A stretch of 64,000 nucleotides of DNA from Cupriavidus agavae. Its GTDB lineage: Bacteria > Pseudomonadota > Gammaproteobacteria > Burkholderiales > Burkholderiaceae. Below, one piece after another: positions 53,501 to 61,536 of this stretch. The DNA lies in contig NZ_SGXM01000002.1 in the NCBI RefSeq assembly GCF_004217045.1, forward strand, positions 62,001-126,000, written 5' to 3'. Under the pieces are notes generated by a model. The model was not told the origin of the DNA. It was given only the letters and a program-made list of their open reading frames with translations, and made no database searches. Position 1 is the stretch's first letter. The number at the start of each line of letters is the position of its first letter. The position numbers were made by a program, and so were the translations under genes.

Positions 53501-56500
53501 TTGCAGCGGCTGCTCCCCGCGCGGCAGGAAGCCGCTGCGCAGGCTGTCGTGGCGTGCCAGCGCCGCGTTCCAGGCGGCGATGAATCGTGCCGGGTCGAGC
53601 CCGGCCACGTCCACGCGCAACTGGTTGGTATAGGCGCTGCCATCGGGCGCGTACAGGCAGTGGAACAACATGCCCGCCTGCATCGGCGAGAGCGGATAGA
53701 GGTCATGCACCTGCGCGGCGTCGAGGCCCAGTGCGTCGAGCCCGGCCTGCGTCAGCCCCGCGAGCGGGAAATCGGACGGCGTGACGCCTTGCGCCCCGGA
53801 CGTGCAGTGGCGCACCACGGCATCGAGTTCCGTGCGGATCGTGTCGGCCAGCCGTTCGATGGTCGCCGCGTGATGGCGGGTGCGGCTGAACGCCAGCGTC
53901 AGTTGGAGTTGACCGTCGCAGACCTGTCCGCTGATCGACAACGGGTGCGACAGCGGTGCCGAGGGGTCCTGCGTGGCGCCCATGACGCCGGCCGAACGCC
54001 GCCAGGGGCTACCGGCAGCCAGCGTGGCGTCGAACTGTCCAAGATAGTTGAAGACGATCTCCGGATGCGGCACGGCGGCCAGCGCCTGCCGCTGCGCCGG
54101 CGTGCCGAAGTGCCGCAGCAGGCCGAAGCCGATGCCTTCTCCGGGCACGGCGCGCAGTTGTTCCTTGACGGCGCGAATCGCGTCGCCGATTTCGCCGTTC
54201 GCGTCGAGCGCCACCGGGAACAGCGTCGTGAACCAGCCGACGGTGCGGCTCAGGTCGATGGTGTCGTCCACGCCCGTGGCCCGGCCGTGGCTTTCGAGGT
54301 CGACCAGCACCCGCGTGCGTCCGGTCCAGCCGGAGACGGCGCGGGCCACCGCTGTCAGCAGCAGATCGTTGACCCGCGTGCGATAGGCAGCCGGCGCACG
54401 CTGCAGCAGCGCCTGCGTGAGATCGGCCGGCAGCGTCACGGTGACGTCACCGCGCGCCGCGAGGGTCGGCGGCGCGCCGGCCGTGTCGACAGGAAGGGTC
54501 GCTTCGACGCCGGCCAGCGCTTGCCAGTGCGGCATCTCGTCCGTACGGTCTGCGAGGTGTTCGCGCAGCGCCAGCGACCAGCGCTGATACGACGCGGTGC
54601 GGGCCGGCAGGGCCGGTGCGGCGCCGCGCAGCCGCGACTGGTAAGCCGACAGCAGATCCTCGACCAGCACGCGCCATGACACCCCATCGACCACAAGATG
54701 GTGAATCACGAGCAACAACTGACAGGCATCGCCGGTCTGCAACGTGACAGCGCGCAGCAGCGGACCGCGTTGGAGGTCGAGACTGCGCTGGGCGGCCTCG
54801 CAATGGGCGAGCCGTTCCGCTTCGCTGCGCGCCTGCCGCTCCCACAACAGATCGGGGTGGCGTTCAAGGCTTGCATAGGATTGCTGCCAGCCGCCAGCCT
54901 GTTCGGTGAAACGCATCCGCAAGGCATCGTGATGGGCGGCGAGATCGCCGAGTGCGGCCGCCAGCGCGTCAGGATCGGGAGCGGCCTGGCAGTCGAGCAG
55001 CACCGACTGGTTCCAGTGATGGCGATGCGCTACCGGCATGGCGAAAAAGTCGGCCTGGATCGGCAGCAGCGGCACCTGTCCCGTGGGCGGTACGGCATCG
55101 TCGTTGCAATCCTGCGCGGCGCGGGCCGCCACGGCTGCAAGCTCGGCCAGCGTCTGCCGTTCGAACAACTGGCGCGGCGTGAGGGTCCAGCCGGCCGCGC
55201 GGGCGCGGGCGACGATCTGCAGGCTCAGGATCGAGTCGCCGCCCAGTTCAAAGAAGTTGTCGGCGCGGCCCACACGCGGCAGGCCCAGCACCTCGGCCCA
55301 GATCGCGGCGAGTGCGGTCTCGGCATCGCCTTCGGGCGCGACGAAGTCCTGCGCATGGTCGAAGGCCGGGGCGGGCAGTGCGCGGCGATCGAGCTTGCCG
55401 TTGGGGGTCAGCGGAAGCGCATCGATCACCACGAAAGCCGCCGGCACCATGTAGTCGGGCAGCAGTTCGGCCAGGGCGGCACGCAGGGCGGCGATGTCGG
55501 GCATCACGCCCGCTACCGGCACCACGTAGGCCACCAGCCGCGCGCCGGACGGGCCGTCCAGGGCCACGACGGCGGCGTTGCCGATGCCGCCGTGCGCCAT
55601 GATGCGCGCCTCGATCTCGCCGGGCTCGATGCGGAAGCCCCGCACCTTGACCTGCTGGTCGATCCGTCCCAGGTATTCGAGTTCTCCGTCCGGCAGCCAG
55701 CGCGCCAGATCGCCCGTGCGGTAGAGCCGCGCCCCATCGCCACCGAACGGATCGGGAATGAAGCGCCCGGCGGTCAGGCCCGGCCGATTCAGGTAGCCGC
55801 GCGCCAGGCCGTCGCCGGCAATGTAGAGTTCGCCGGCCACGCCGGGCGGCACAGGGTTCAGGCCGGGATCGAGCACGCGCACGCCAAGATCGGGAATCCG
55901 CTCGCCAATCGGGCTGCGGGTGCCGGCCCGGGGTGCGAGGTCGGCACGCGTGATCGGACGGTAGGTGACATGCACCGTGGTTTCGGTGATGCCATACATG
56001 TTGATCAGGCGCGGCGCGGCATCGCCGAACCGGTCGATCCACGGCTGCAGCGCCTGCGGGTCCAGCGCCTCGCCGCCGAAGATCACGTGGCGCAGCGCCA
56101 GCGGCGCTTCATACAGCTCCGGCTGGGCCAGCAGTGCGCGGAACGCGGACGGCGTCTGGTTCAGCACCGTCACGCGGTCCTGGCGCAGCAGCGCGATGAA
56201 ATCCTGCGGCGACCGGCTGACGTGGAACGGCACGATCACCAGTTCGCCGCCGTGGCACAGCGCGCCGAAGATCTCCCACACCGAGAAGTCGAACGCGTAC
56301 GAGTGGAACAGCGTCCAGACGTCGCTGGCGCCGAATCCGAACCAGTGCTGCGTGGCGGCCAGCAGCCGGGACAGGTTGCCGTGCTCCAGTTGCGCGCCCT
56401 TGGGGCGTCCCGTCGAGCCCGAGGTGTAGATGACGTAGGCGAGATTGTTGGGGCCGACCGTGACGGCCGGCGCGCTGTCCGGCCAGGCGTCGTTCGCCGG

Positions 56501-58396
56501 GTAGTCGCTGTCGGGCAGCAGAACCGGCAGGCCGTCGCGCTCCGGGAGCAGGTGCCGCAGGCTGGCCTGCGTGAGCAGCGCCGCAATGCCGCTGTCGTCA
56601 AACAGGTAGGCCAGCCGTTCGGCGGGATAGGCGGGATCGAAGGGCACGTAAGCGCCGCCGGCTTTCAGAATGGCCAGCATCGCGACGATCATCGCAGGCG
56701 AACGTTCCAGCGCGATGCCGACGCGGCCTTCGGGCCGCACGCCGAGCGCGATCAGTCGATGTGCGAGGCGGTTGGCGCGACGGTCAAGTTCCCCATATGT
56801 CATGACGGCTTCACCATGGCGCAGGGCAATTGCGTCGGGGCGATGGGCAGCGTGCCGTGCAATCTGATGGTGCGCGGGCTCGGGCGAAGCCACGCGCTGC
56901 AGCGGCACTCCCGCGACATGTTGCCGGGCCAGCGCGGTTGCATCGTCGGCATCGGCCGGATCGAGCAGCGGGGCGGCCGTGATCGGCAGATCGGGATCGC
57001 GCAGCATTCCGGCAAGCTGGGCCACGTAGTGCCGCAGAAGCCGCTGCGCGGTGCCGTCATCGTACAGCGAGCAGTCGTACTCCAGATGTAGCGTAGTGGC
57101 GTCTGGCGCGTGCTCCACATCGAGGATCAGGTCGAACTTGGCTCCGGTCTCGCGTGCCTCGATGGCCTCGATGCGCAAGCCGGGCAGCGTCAGCGTGGCC
57201 GGCGCGGCGGCGTTGGCCACGGTACGCAGGTTGAACATCACCTGGAACAGCGGCGTGCGGCCGGCATCGCGCGGTACCTGCATGCCGTCGAGCAGCACCT
57301 CGAACGGCAGATCGGCGTGGCCGAGCGCGCCGAGCGCATCGGCGCGCAGCGCCTCGCAGAGCCGGCGACCGGTCATGCCGGGGGTTACGCGCGAGCGGTA
57401 GACGTGGGTGTTGGCGAAGAATCCGACCACGTCATCAAGCCCGTGGCCATCGCGGCCCGCGTGCGGCACGCCAACGGCGAAGTCATCCTGGCCCGCGTAG
57501 CGGCCCAGTACCGCCTGCCATGCCGCCAGCAGCGCCACGAACGGCGTGCAGCGTTGCGCCGTACAGAAGGCGCGCAGCGCGTTCGCGAGCGTGGCCGGCA
57601 ACGGAGCATCGACACGCCGCGCGGTGCGTTCGGGCTGCGCGCCGTGGGGGCGATCGGTCGGCAGCTGCAGCGCGGGGACATGGCTGCCGAGCAGTCGCCG
57701 CCACCAGTCTCGTTGCGCGTCGAGCGCGCCGCTGGCGAGCCGTTCGTGCTGGCGCCGGGCGTGGGCGGCGAAGCTGCCCGCCGGTGCGGGCAGTTGCGCG
57801 GTGTCGCCCGCCAGCGCCTGGCCATAGGCAGTGGAGAGGTCGCGTGCAATCACGGCGTTCGAAACGGCATCGGAGACGATGTGATGCAGCGACAGCAGCA
57901 GCACGTGGTCGTCTGCGCCCCGTGTCAGCAGCGTGGCGCGCAGCATCGGCGCCTCGGCCAGATCGAACGGTCGTGCGGCTTCGGCGTCGATGCGGGCGTG
58001 CAATGCTTCGATGCCGGGCGCCAGCGCCGCTTCGGCCAGCGCGAACACCGGGGCCGCTTCAACCACCTGCCGGGGCAGCGCGCCGGGCGTGGCGGCATTG
58101 GCGACGAAGCGCGTGCGCAGCGCCGGATGCCGGGCCACCACCGCCCGGAGCGCGGCGGCGAGCACCGTGCGGTCCAGCGCGCCACGCAGCACGAATGCGC
58201 GTGTCTGGTTGTAGGCCGTGCTGCCGGGTTCGTACTGCAACAGGAACCACAGCCGCTGCTGGGAGAACGACAGCGGCGCGTCGTGAACATCGTCGCCGGC
58301 AGGGCTGGCGGTACCGGACGCCGGCGGGGCGTCGGCATCCTGTTCGAGCAGCAGCGCCAGCAAGGCGGCTTGCTCGGCGGAGGGCGATGGGGTCAT
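50579..58396 (-). CDS. Two-module NRPS: C-A(Thr)-T-E-C-A(Asp)-T
   Basis: A 2605-residue synthetase. C1 has HHIVSDA (the usual DG glycine is Ala, residue about 171). The A1 pocket reads by eye D-F-W-N-I-G-M-V-H-K, the canonical threonine code, with the first two residues in AFDFSVWE (about 702). T (GGDS, about 1054) is followed by an epimerase (HHLVVDG, about 1231; FNYLGQF later), so D-Thr (D-allo-Thr) is predicted. The second C domain (HHLLLDG, about 1696) is of the kind that accepts a D-residue. The A2 pocket is D-L-T-K-V-G-H-V-G-K, one conservative change from the known Asp code; T (GGHS) is at about 2542. It has no TE and hands over to the next synthetase, whose start codon follows its stop directly. 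Confidence 0.93.
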   Translation of the reverse strand: MTPSPSAEQAALLALLLEQDADAPPASGTASPAGDDVHDAPLSFSQQRLWFLLQYEPGSTAYNQTRAFVLRGALDRTVLAAALRAVVARHPALRTRFVANAATPGALPRQVVEAAPVFALAEAALAPGIEALHARIDAEAARPFDLAEAPMLRATLLTRGADDHVLLLSLHHIVSDAVSNAVIARDLSTAYGQALAGDTAQLPAPAGSFAAHARRQHERLASGALDAQRDWWRRLLGSHVPALQLPTDRPHGAQPERTARRVDAPLPATLANALRAFCTAQRCTPFVALLAAWQAVLGRYAGQDDFAVGVPHAGRDGHGLDDVVGFFANTHVYRSRVTPGMTGRRLCEALRADALGALGHADLPFEVLLDGMQVPRDAGRTPLFQVMFNLRTVANAAAPATLTLPGLRIEAIEARETGAKFDLILDVEHAPDATTLHLEYDCSLYDDGTAQRLLRHYVAQLAGMLRDPDLPITAAPLLDPADADDATALARQHVAGVPLQRVASPEPAHHQIARHAAHRPDAIALRHGEAVMTYGELDRRANRLAHRLIALGVRPEGRVGIALERSPAMIVAMLAILKAGGAYVPFDPAYPAERLAYLFDDSGIAALLTQASLRHLLPERDGLPVLLPDSDYPANDAWPDSAPAVTVGPNNLAYVIYTSGSTGRPKGAQLEHGNLSRLLAATQHWFGFGASDVWTLFHSYAFDFSVWEIFGALCHGGELVIVPFHVSRSPQDFIALLRQDRVTVLNQTPSAFRALLAQPELYEAPLALRHVIFGGEALDPQALQPWIDRFGDAAPRLINMYGITETTVHVTYRPITRADLAPRAGTRSPIGERIPDLGVRVLDPGLNPVPPGVAGELYIAGDGLARGYLNRPGLTAGRFIPDPFGGDGARLYRTGDLARWLPDGELEYLGRIDQQVKVRGFRIEPGEIEARIMAHGGIGNAAVVALDGPSGARLVAYVVPVAGVMPDIAALRAALAELLPDYMVPAAFVVIDALPLTPNGKLDRRALPAPAFDHAQDFVAPEGDAETALAAIWAEVLGLPRVGRADNFFELGGDSILSLQIVARARAAGWTLTPRQLFERQTLAELAAVAARAAQDCNDDAVPPTGQVPLLPIQADFFAMPVAHRHHWNQSVLLDCQAAPDPDALAAALGDLAAHHDALRMRFTEQAGGWQQSYASLERHPDLLWERQARSEAERLAHCEAAQRSLDLQRGPLLRAVTLQTGDACQLLLVIHHLVVDGVSWRVLVEDLLSAYQSRLRGAAPALPARTASYQRWSLALREHLADRTDEMPHWQALAGVEATLPVDTAGAPPTLAARGDVTVTLPADLTQALLQRAPAAYRTRVNDLLLTAVARAVSGWTGRTRVLVDLESHGRATGVDDTIDLSRTVGWFTTLFPVALDANGEIGDAIRAVKEQLRAVPGEGIGFGLLRHFGTPAQRQALAAVPHPEIVFNYLGQFDATLAAGSPWRRSAGVMGATQDPSAPLSHPLSISGQVCDGQLQLTLAFSRTRHHAATIERLADTIRTELDAVVRHCTSGAQGVTPSDFPLAGLTQAGLDALGLDAAQVHDLYPLSPMQAGMLFHCLYAPDGSAYTNQLRVDVAGLDPARFIAAWNAALARHDSLRSGFLPRGEQPLQWVARDVPLPVIAEDWTGRNAAEIDTFARAQLAQRFDLAHPPLMRLALLRTGADQHHLVWTVHHLLLDGWSTAQLLGEVLRHYAGEPPAPAGGRFADYIGWLQARDTTASETFWRATLQPLDEPTRLMAALPAPASGEGHTEQHLLLDAAETAALATFARNQKVTLNTLVQAAWLLVLQRCTGQQCVAFGATVAGRPADLPAAQQMLGLFINTLPVVASPAPEQTVGDWLRHVQALNLALREHEQTPLYDIQRWAGHGGQALFDSIVVFENYPVDAALRTAPGGLAFGNVSNRAETNYPLTLVLAQTDVLRLTCRFDRARLDEALAARLADSLCHVMRQMAGDPGRLLGQIGLTAGAPMPAVTDEPGQPLAHYRFEAHAATTPDAIALVADGHTLSYRDLNRRANALAARLMAHGVGPDVPVGVLAERSVELVVGLLAVLKAGGVYVPFDPDYPADRLAFMVEDSRVALLLTRHADSALIDACTVPVIDLDEPTPDAAEAANPAVDLHPAHLAYVIYTSGSTGRPKGVGVSHAALAHYLHGVLAPLALPQGLRMAMVSTPAADLGHTVLFGALASGAALHLPERRCVFDAAAFGRYMAEHGIGVLKIVPSHLRALLDGAAAAGVAEADLLPAHTLVLGGEATDATLRARLHAARPACRLLNHYGPTETTVGVLVHAAGTTPHPGAGLPLGQPLAGTSAYVLDTELSPQPTGVAGELYLGGPALARGYLGRAALTADRFVPDPFAGGARLYRTGDRVRRHADGRFEYLGRIDDQVKIRGFRVEPGEVAAQLAALPGIRQAAVVADLAGTGMQLVGYAVPDDGMQPDSADLRRALAAVLPGHMVPATICLLDTLPLTANGKLDRRALPKPDAPAATPGEAPQGELETRLAAIWQDLLRVPAVHRHDNFFALGGHSLLAVQLLSRIQGELGIDAPLALLFGAATLAELAAALPQQQRHADETALLELEAFANSLESV

Positions 58397-58428
58397 GAAT
58401 GGCGTTCCTGGATGAATGGCTTGACGCG

Positions 58429-61400
58429 TCAGGCGGCCGCGCTGGCCGTGGCGCGCAGTGCGGCGCGTGCTTCGGGCGACATCGCGGCGAGTTGGCGGTG
58501 GAGTCCGGCCAACGTTTCAAGCGCGGCGGGGTCGGAACTGGCGGCCTGCAGCGCCACGGCCAGCGCGGCGGCGTTGGGCGCGTCGAAGACGACGGCCGGG
58601 GCGATCTCGATCTTCAGCAGCTTGCGCACGCGCGCTACCAGCTTGATGACCAGCAGCGAATGGCCGCCAGCCTCGAACAGATCGCCGGTAACGCCGAGGC
58701 TCGATTCGCCGAGCAGGTCGCGCATCTGGTCAAGCAGCAGGGCCTCCAGCGCCGTGGCCGGCTCGCGTGCCGGTTCCCTGGTCTCGGGTTGCGCTGTCAT
58801 GGCGTCCTGGACCAGCGCCCGGCGGTCCACCTTGCCATTTGGCAGACGTGGCAGCTCGGCGACGACGAACCACTGCGAGGGGATCATGGCGTCCGGCAGC
58901 CGTTCGGCCAGCGCCTGCCTGAGCGCACTGCGGTGCGCGCCCGCAACGGCGCTGGCGGGGGCGTCCGGCACCAGCCACGCGGCCAGCTGTGTGGCGCCCC
59001 CGGCAGCGGTGAGCGGCAGGACCACTGCCTGGCGCACGCCGGGCAGCATCGCCAGCACCTGCTCGATCTCCCCGCACTCCACGCGGAAGCCGCGCACCTT
59101 GACCTGGCTGTCGGCACGTCCGACCAGTTCGATACCGCCTTGCGGCCGGTAACGCGCAAGGTCTCCGGTGCGGTACAGGCGGCGGGCGGGATGCTCCGGG
59201 TGCGTGACAAAGGCGTCAGCCGGGCCATTGAGGTAGCCCGTGCACAGCTGCGCTCCGCCCAGATACAACTCGCCCGTTTCGCCGGCCGTGGCCGGATGGC
59301 CTGCCGGCGTGCGGATTTGCGCTTCGCAGTTGGCGAGCACCCGGGTCAGCGGCAGCAGATGTCCCGCGAGATCGGCGGCGCGCCGGGCATCGTGGACAAG
59401 AATGCCGACCGTGGTTTCGGTCGGGCCGTAGTGATTGCACAGCCGTGCCTGGGGGGCCTGCTCGCGCAGGCGATCGAGGAAGGCCGGCGAAGCCGCTTCG
59501 CCACCCATCACGACCACCGCATGCGGCGGCAAGGGCAGCTGGCCATCGGCGCCGTCGAGCAGGGCGTCCAGGTGCGACGGGACGATCTTGATGCAATCCA
59601 CCTGCTCGCGGGCGAGAAACGCGCGGAAGCTGGCGGCCTGCTGCATGTCGCGGTCGTCGGCCACGCTCAGGCAGGCGCCTTGCCAGAGCGCGCCAAACAG
59701 CGTGGTATTGCCGAGGTCGGCGGCAACGGTAGAAGTGAGCGCGAAGCGCGTGCAAGAGTTGAGAGCGAGCGCCTCGCCTACGGCCGCCACGTAGTTCAGC
59801 AGTTGTCCATGCGTGATCGGCACGCCCTTGGGCGTACCGGTGGAGCCGGAGGTGTAGAGCACGTAGGCGTTGCTGGCAGGTTCGATCCGGGGCAGGGAGG
59901 CGCTGCAGTCGGGATCGGCTGCCATTAACGGAGCCATGGCGCTGCCGTCGAGCACAAGCGGGGCGCCCGCATCGGCGACGATCTGCGCCCGGCGTTGCGC
60001 GGGCCAGGCGGGATCGAGCGGCAGATATGGGGACCCGGCGCGCATGACCGCCAGCAGCGCGATCACGAGTTCTGCCGAGCGCGGCAGGCACAGTCCGACC
60101 GGCTGGCCCGGCTGCAGGCCCAGCGCGGGCAGCCGCGCGGCGATGGCATCGACGCGGGTGGCCAGTTCGGCATAGGTCCACATCTGGTCCTGCGCCGACA
60201 GCGCCGGGGCCTGCGGACGCTCGCGCGCCCAGTGCGCGAGCCGCTGCGGCAGCATTTCGGTACCGAAATCGCGCGCCGGTGCATGCAGGGCGCGGGCCCG
60301 GGCCAGATCGGCTGCGGTGGCCAGCGGGAGTTCACCGACAGCAGTGGCCGGCTGCGCGCGCAGCGTGCGCAGCAGCGTGCGGTACTGGTCGAGCAGGCAG
60401 GCGGCTGCGTCGTCAGGGTAGTGGGCGCTGTGGTGCAGCGCCAGGCTTTGCGGCTGGCCGGCGCTGTCCAGGCGCACCGCGAGCACGAGTTCCGCATCCG
60501 GCAGCAACAGCGGCGTCGTGCCCAGCTCCCAGCCGGCTACTGGCGGCTGGCCGGCTGCGCCGGTCACGGCGAAGGTAACGCGCGACGCGGCCCCGGCGGC
60601 GATGTCGGCCGGCGCGTGTTCACGCCAGTCGACGTGATGCTGGAGTTGCGCGGCGAAGCCAGCGAGCCATCCGCCGAAGGTCTGCGCCGGGTCGGGATGC
60701 ACCACGACCGGCAGCACCGAGGTGTAGCAGCCCACCGCCCCGGCCAGTGCCTCGAAGTCGTCGCGGCAATCATTGCGCCAGCCCGCGCAGAACGGTGCAG
60801 CGGGGTCGAGCCGAGCCAGCAACAGCCACCACGCGGCCTGCATGGCCTGAACGGCTGGCACGCCGAGCTTGCCGGCCCAGCCGACGATAGCCGCGGCCTC
60901 CTCCTCGCCAAGGTCCACGGCAACCACCTGATGCCCCGTGACGCCGTGGGCGCGCTGGCGCCAGGGGAGCCGTGGGGCATCAAGCGGCATAAGACGGTCT
61001 CGGACGCCTTGCCAGTAGTCGCGCGCCGGTTCCACATTGTCCTGTGCGAGCCCGGCCGTCCAGTCAAGGTAGTCGGCGTAAGAGAGCGGCGGCTCGTCTG
61101 ACGCGGCGTGGCCGTCATTGGCGTAGGCCGCAGCCAGTTCGCGTAGCAGCGTAGCCAGGCTTGTGCCGTCGAGGGCCAGCGGATGGGCGGCCAGCGTGAC
61201 AGCGGTGCGGGCGGGGTCCGGCGCGCTGACGCTGACGGTGAGGGCCGGCATGTCGGGTCCTGCGTGGATATCCGCAACACGCGGCGCCGTTCCGGCGAAG
61301 TGCTGCCGCAGGCCGCGCAGGCCCTCGACGCGGCCGAACACCAGGCCGGTTGCCGGGTGGCGTTGCGCAACGCTCGCCAGCGCCTGTTCAAGCCGTGCCG

Positions 61401-61533
61401 CGTCGAGCGCGCCGTCGACCAGGGCGGTCAGCGTGATTGGCGCGGCGGCATGCGCTTCCAGCGCGCGTTGCTCGCGGCCCAGCGGTTGGGCATGGCCGTC
61501 CAGTGTGGCAAAAGTGTTCAGGATGGCGCTCAT
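58429..61533 (-). CDS. Single-module NRPS C*-A(Asp)-T with degenerate condensation domain
   Basis: A 1034-residue synthetase. The N-terminal condensation-fold domain has lost the catalytic second histidine of HHxxxDG: the motif reads AHPLALDGTS (residue about 117), so Pro replaces it. The A domain (about 455-890) has pocket residues D-L-T-K-V-G-H-V-G-K by eye, nearly the canonical aspartate code, and TSGSTGTPKG and NHYGPTETTVG motifs. The T domain has the active serine in AGGHSLL at about 958. Its start lies 3 bp after the stop of the C-hydroxylase gene, with GGAGG in the tail of that gene. A broken C domain next to an aspartate beta-hydroxylase recalls the non-condensing interface domain described for beta-hydroxyaspartate siderophores; that reading is inference. 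Confidence 0.9.
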   Translation of the reverse strand: MSAILNTFATLDGHAQPLGREQRALEAHAAAPITLTALVDGALDAARLEQALASVAQRHPATGLVFGRVEGLRGLRQHFAGTAPRVADIHAGPDMPALTVSVSAPDPARTAVTLAAHPLALDGTSLATLLRELAAAYANDGHAASDEPPLSYADYLDWTAGLAQDNVEPARDYWQGVRDRLMPLDAPRLPWRQRAHGVTGHQVVAVDLGEEEAAAIVGWAGKLGVPAVQAMQAAWWLLLARLDPAAPFCAGWRNDCRDDFEALAGAVGCYTSVLPVVVHPDPAQTFGGWLAGFAAQLQHHVDWREHAPADIAAGAASRVTFAVTGAAGQPPVAGWELGTTPLLLPDAELVLAVRLDSAGQPQSLALHHSAHYPDDAAACLLDQYRTLLRTLRAQPATAVGELPLATAADLARARALHAPARDFGTEMLPQRLAHWARERPQAPALSAQDQMWTYAELATRVDAIAARLPALGLQPGQPVGLCLPRSAELVIALLAVMRAGSPYLPLDPAWPAQRRAQIVADAGAPLVLDGSAMAPLMAADPDCSASLPRIEPASNAYVLYTSGSTGTPKGVPITHGQLLNYVAAVGEALALNSCTRFALTSTVAADLGNTTLFGALWQGACLSVADDRDMQQAASFRAFLAREQVDCIKIVPSHLDALLDGADGQLPLPPHAVVVMGGEAASPAFLDRLREQAPQARLCNHYGPTETTVGILVHDARRAADLAGHLLPLTRVLANCEAQIRTPAGHPATAGETGELYLGGAQLCTGYLNGPADAFVTHPEHPARRLYRTGDLARYRPQGGIELVGRADSQVKVRGFRVECGEIEQVLAMLPGVRQAVVLPLTAAGGATQLAAWLVPDAPASAVAGAHRSALRQALAERLPDAMIPSQWFVVAELPRLPNGKVDRRALVQDAMTAQPETREPAREPATALEALLLDQMRDLLGESSLGVTGDLFEAGGHSLLVIKLVARVRKLLKIEIAPAVVFDAPNAAALAVALQAASSDPAALETLAGLHRQLAAMSPEARAALRATASAAA

Positions 61534-61536
61534 GGC

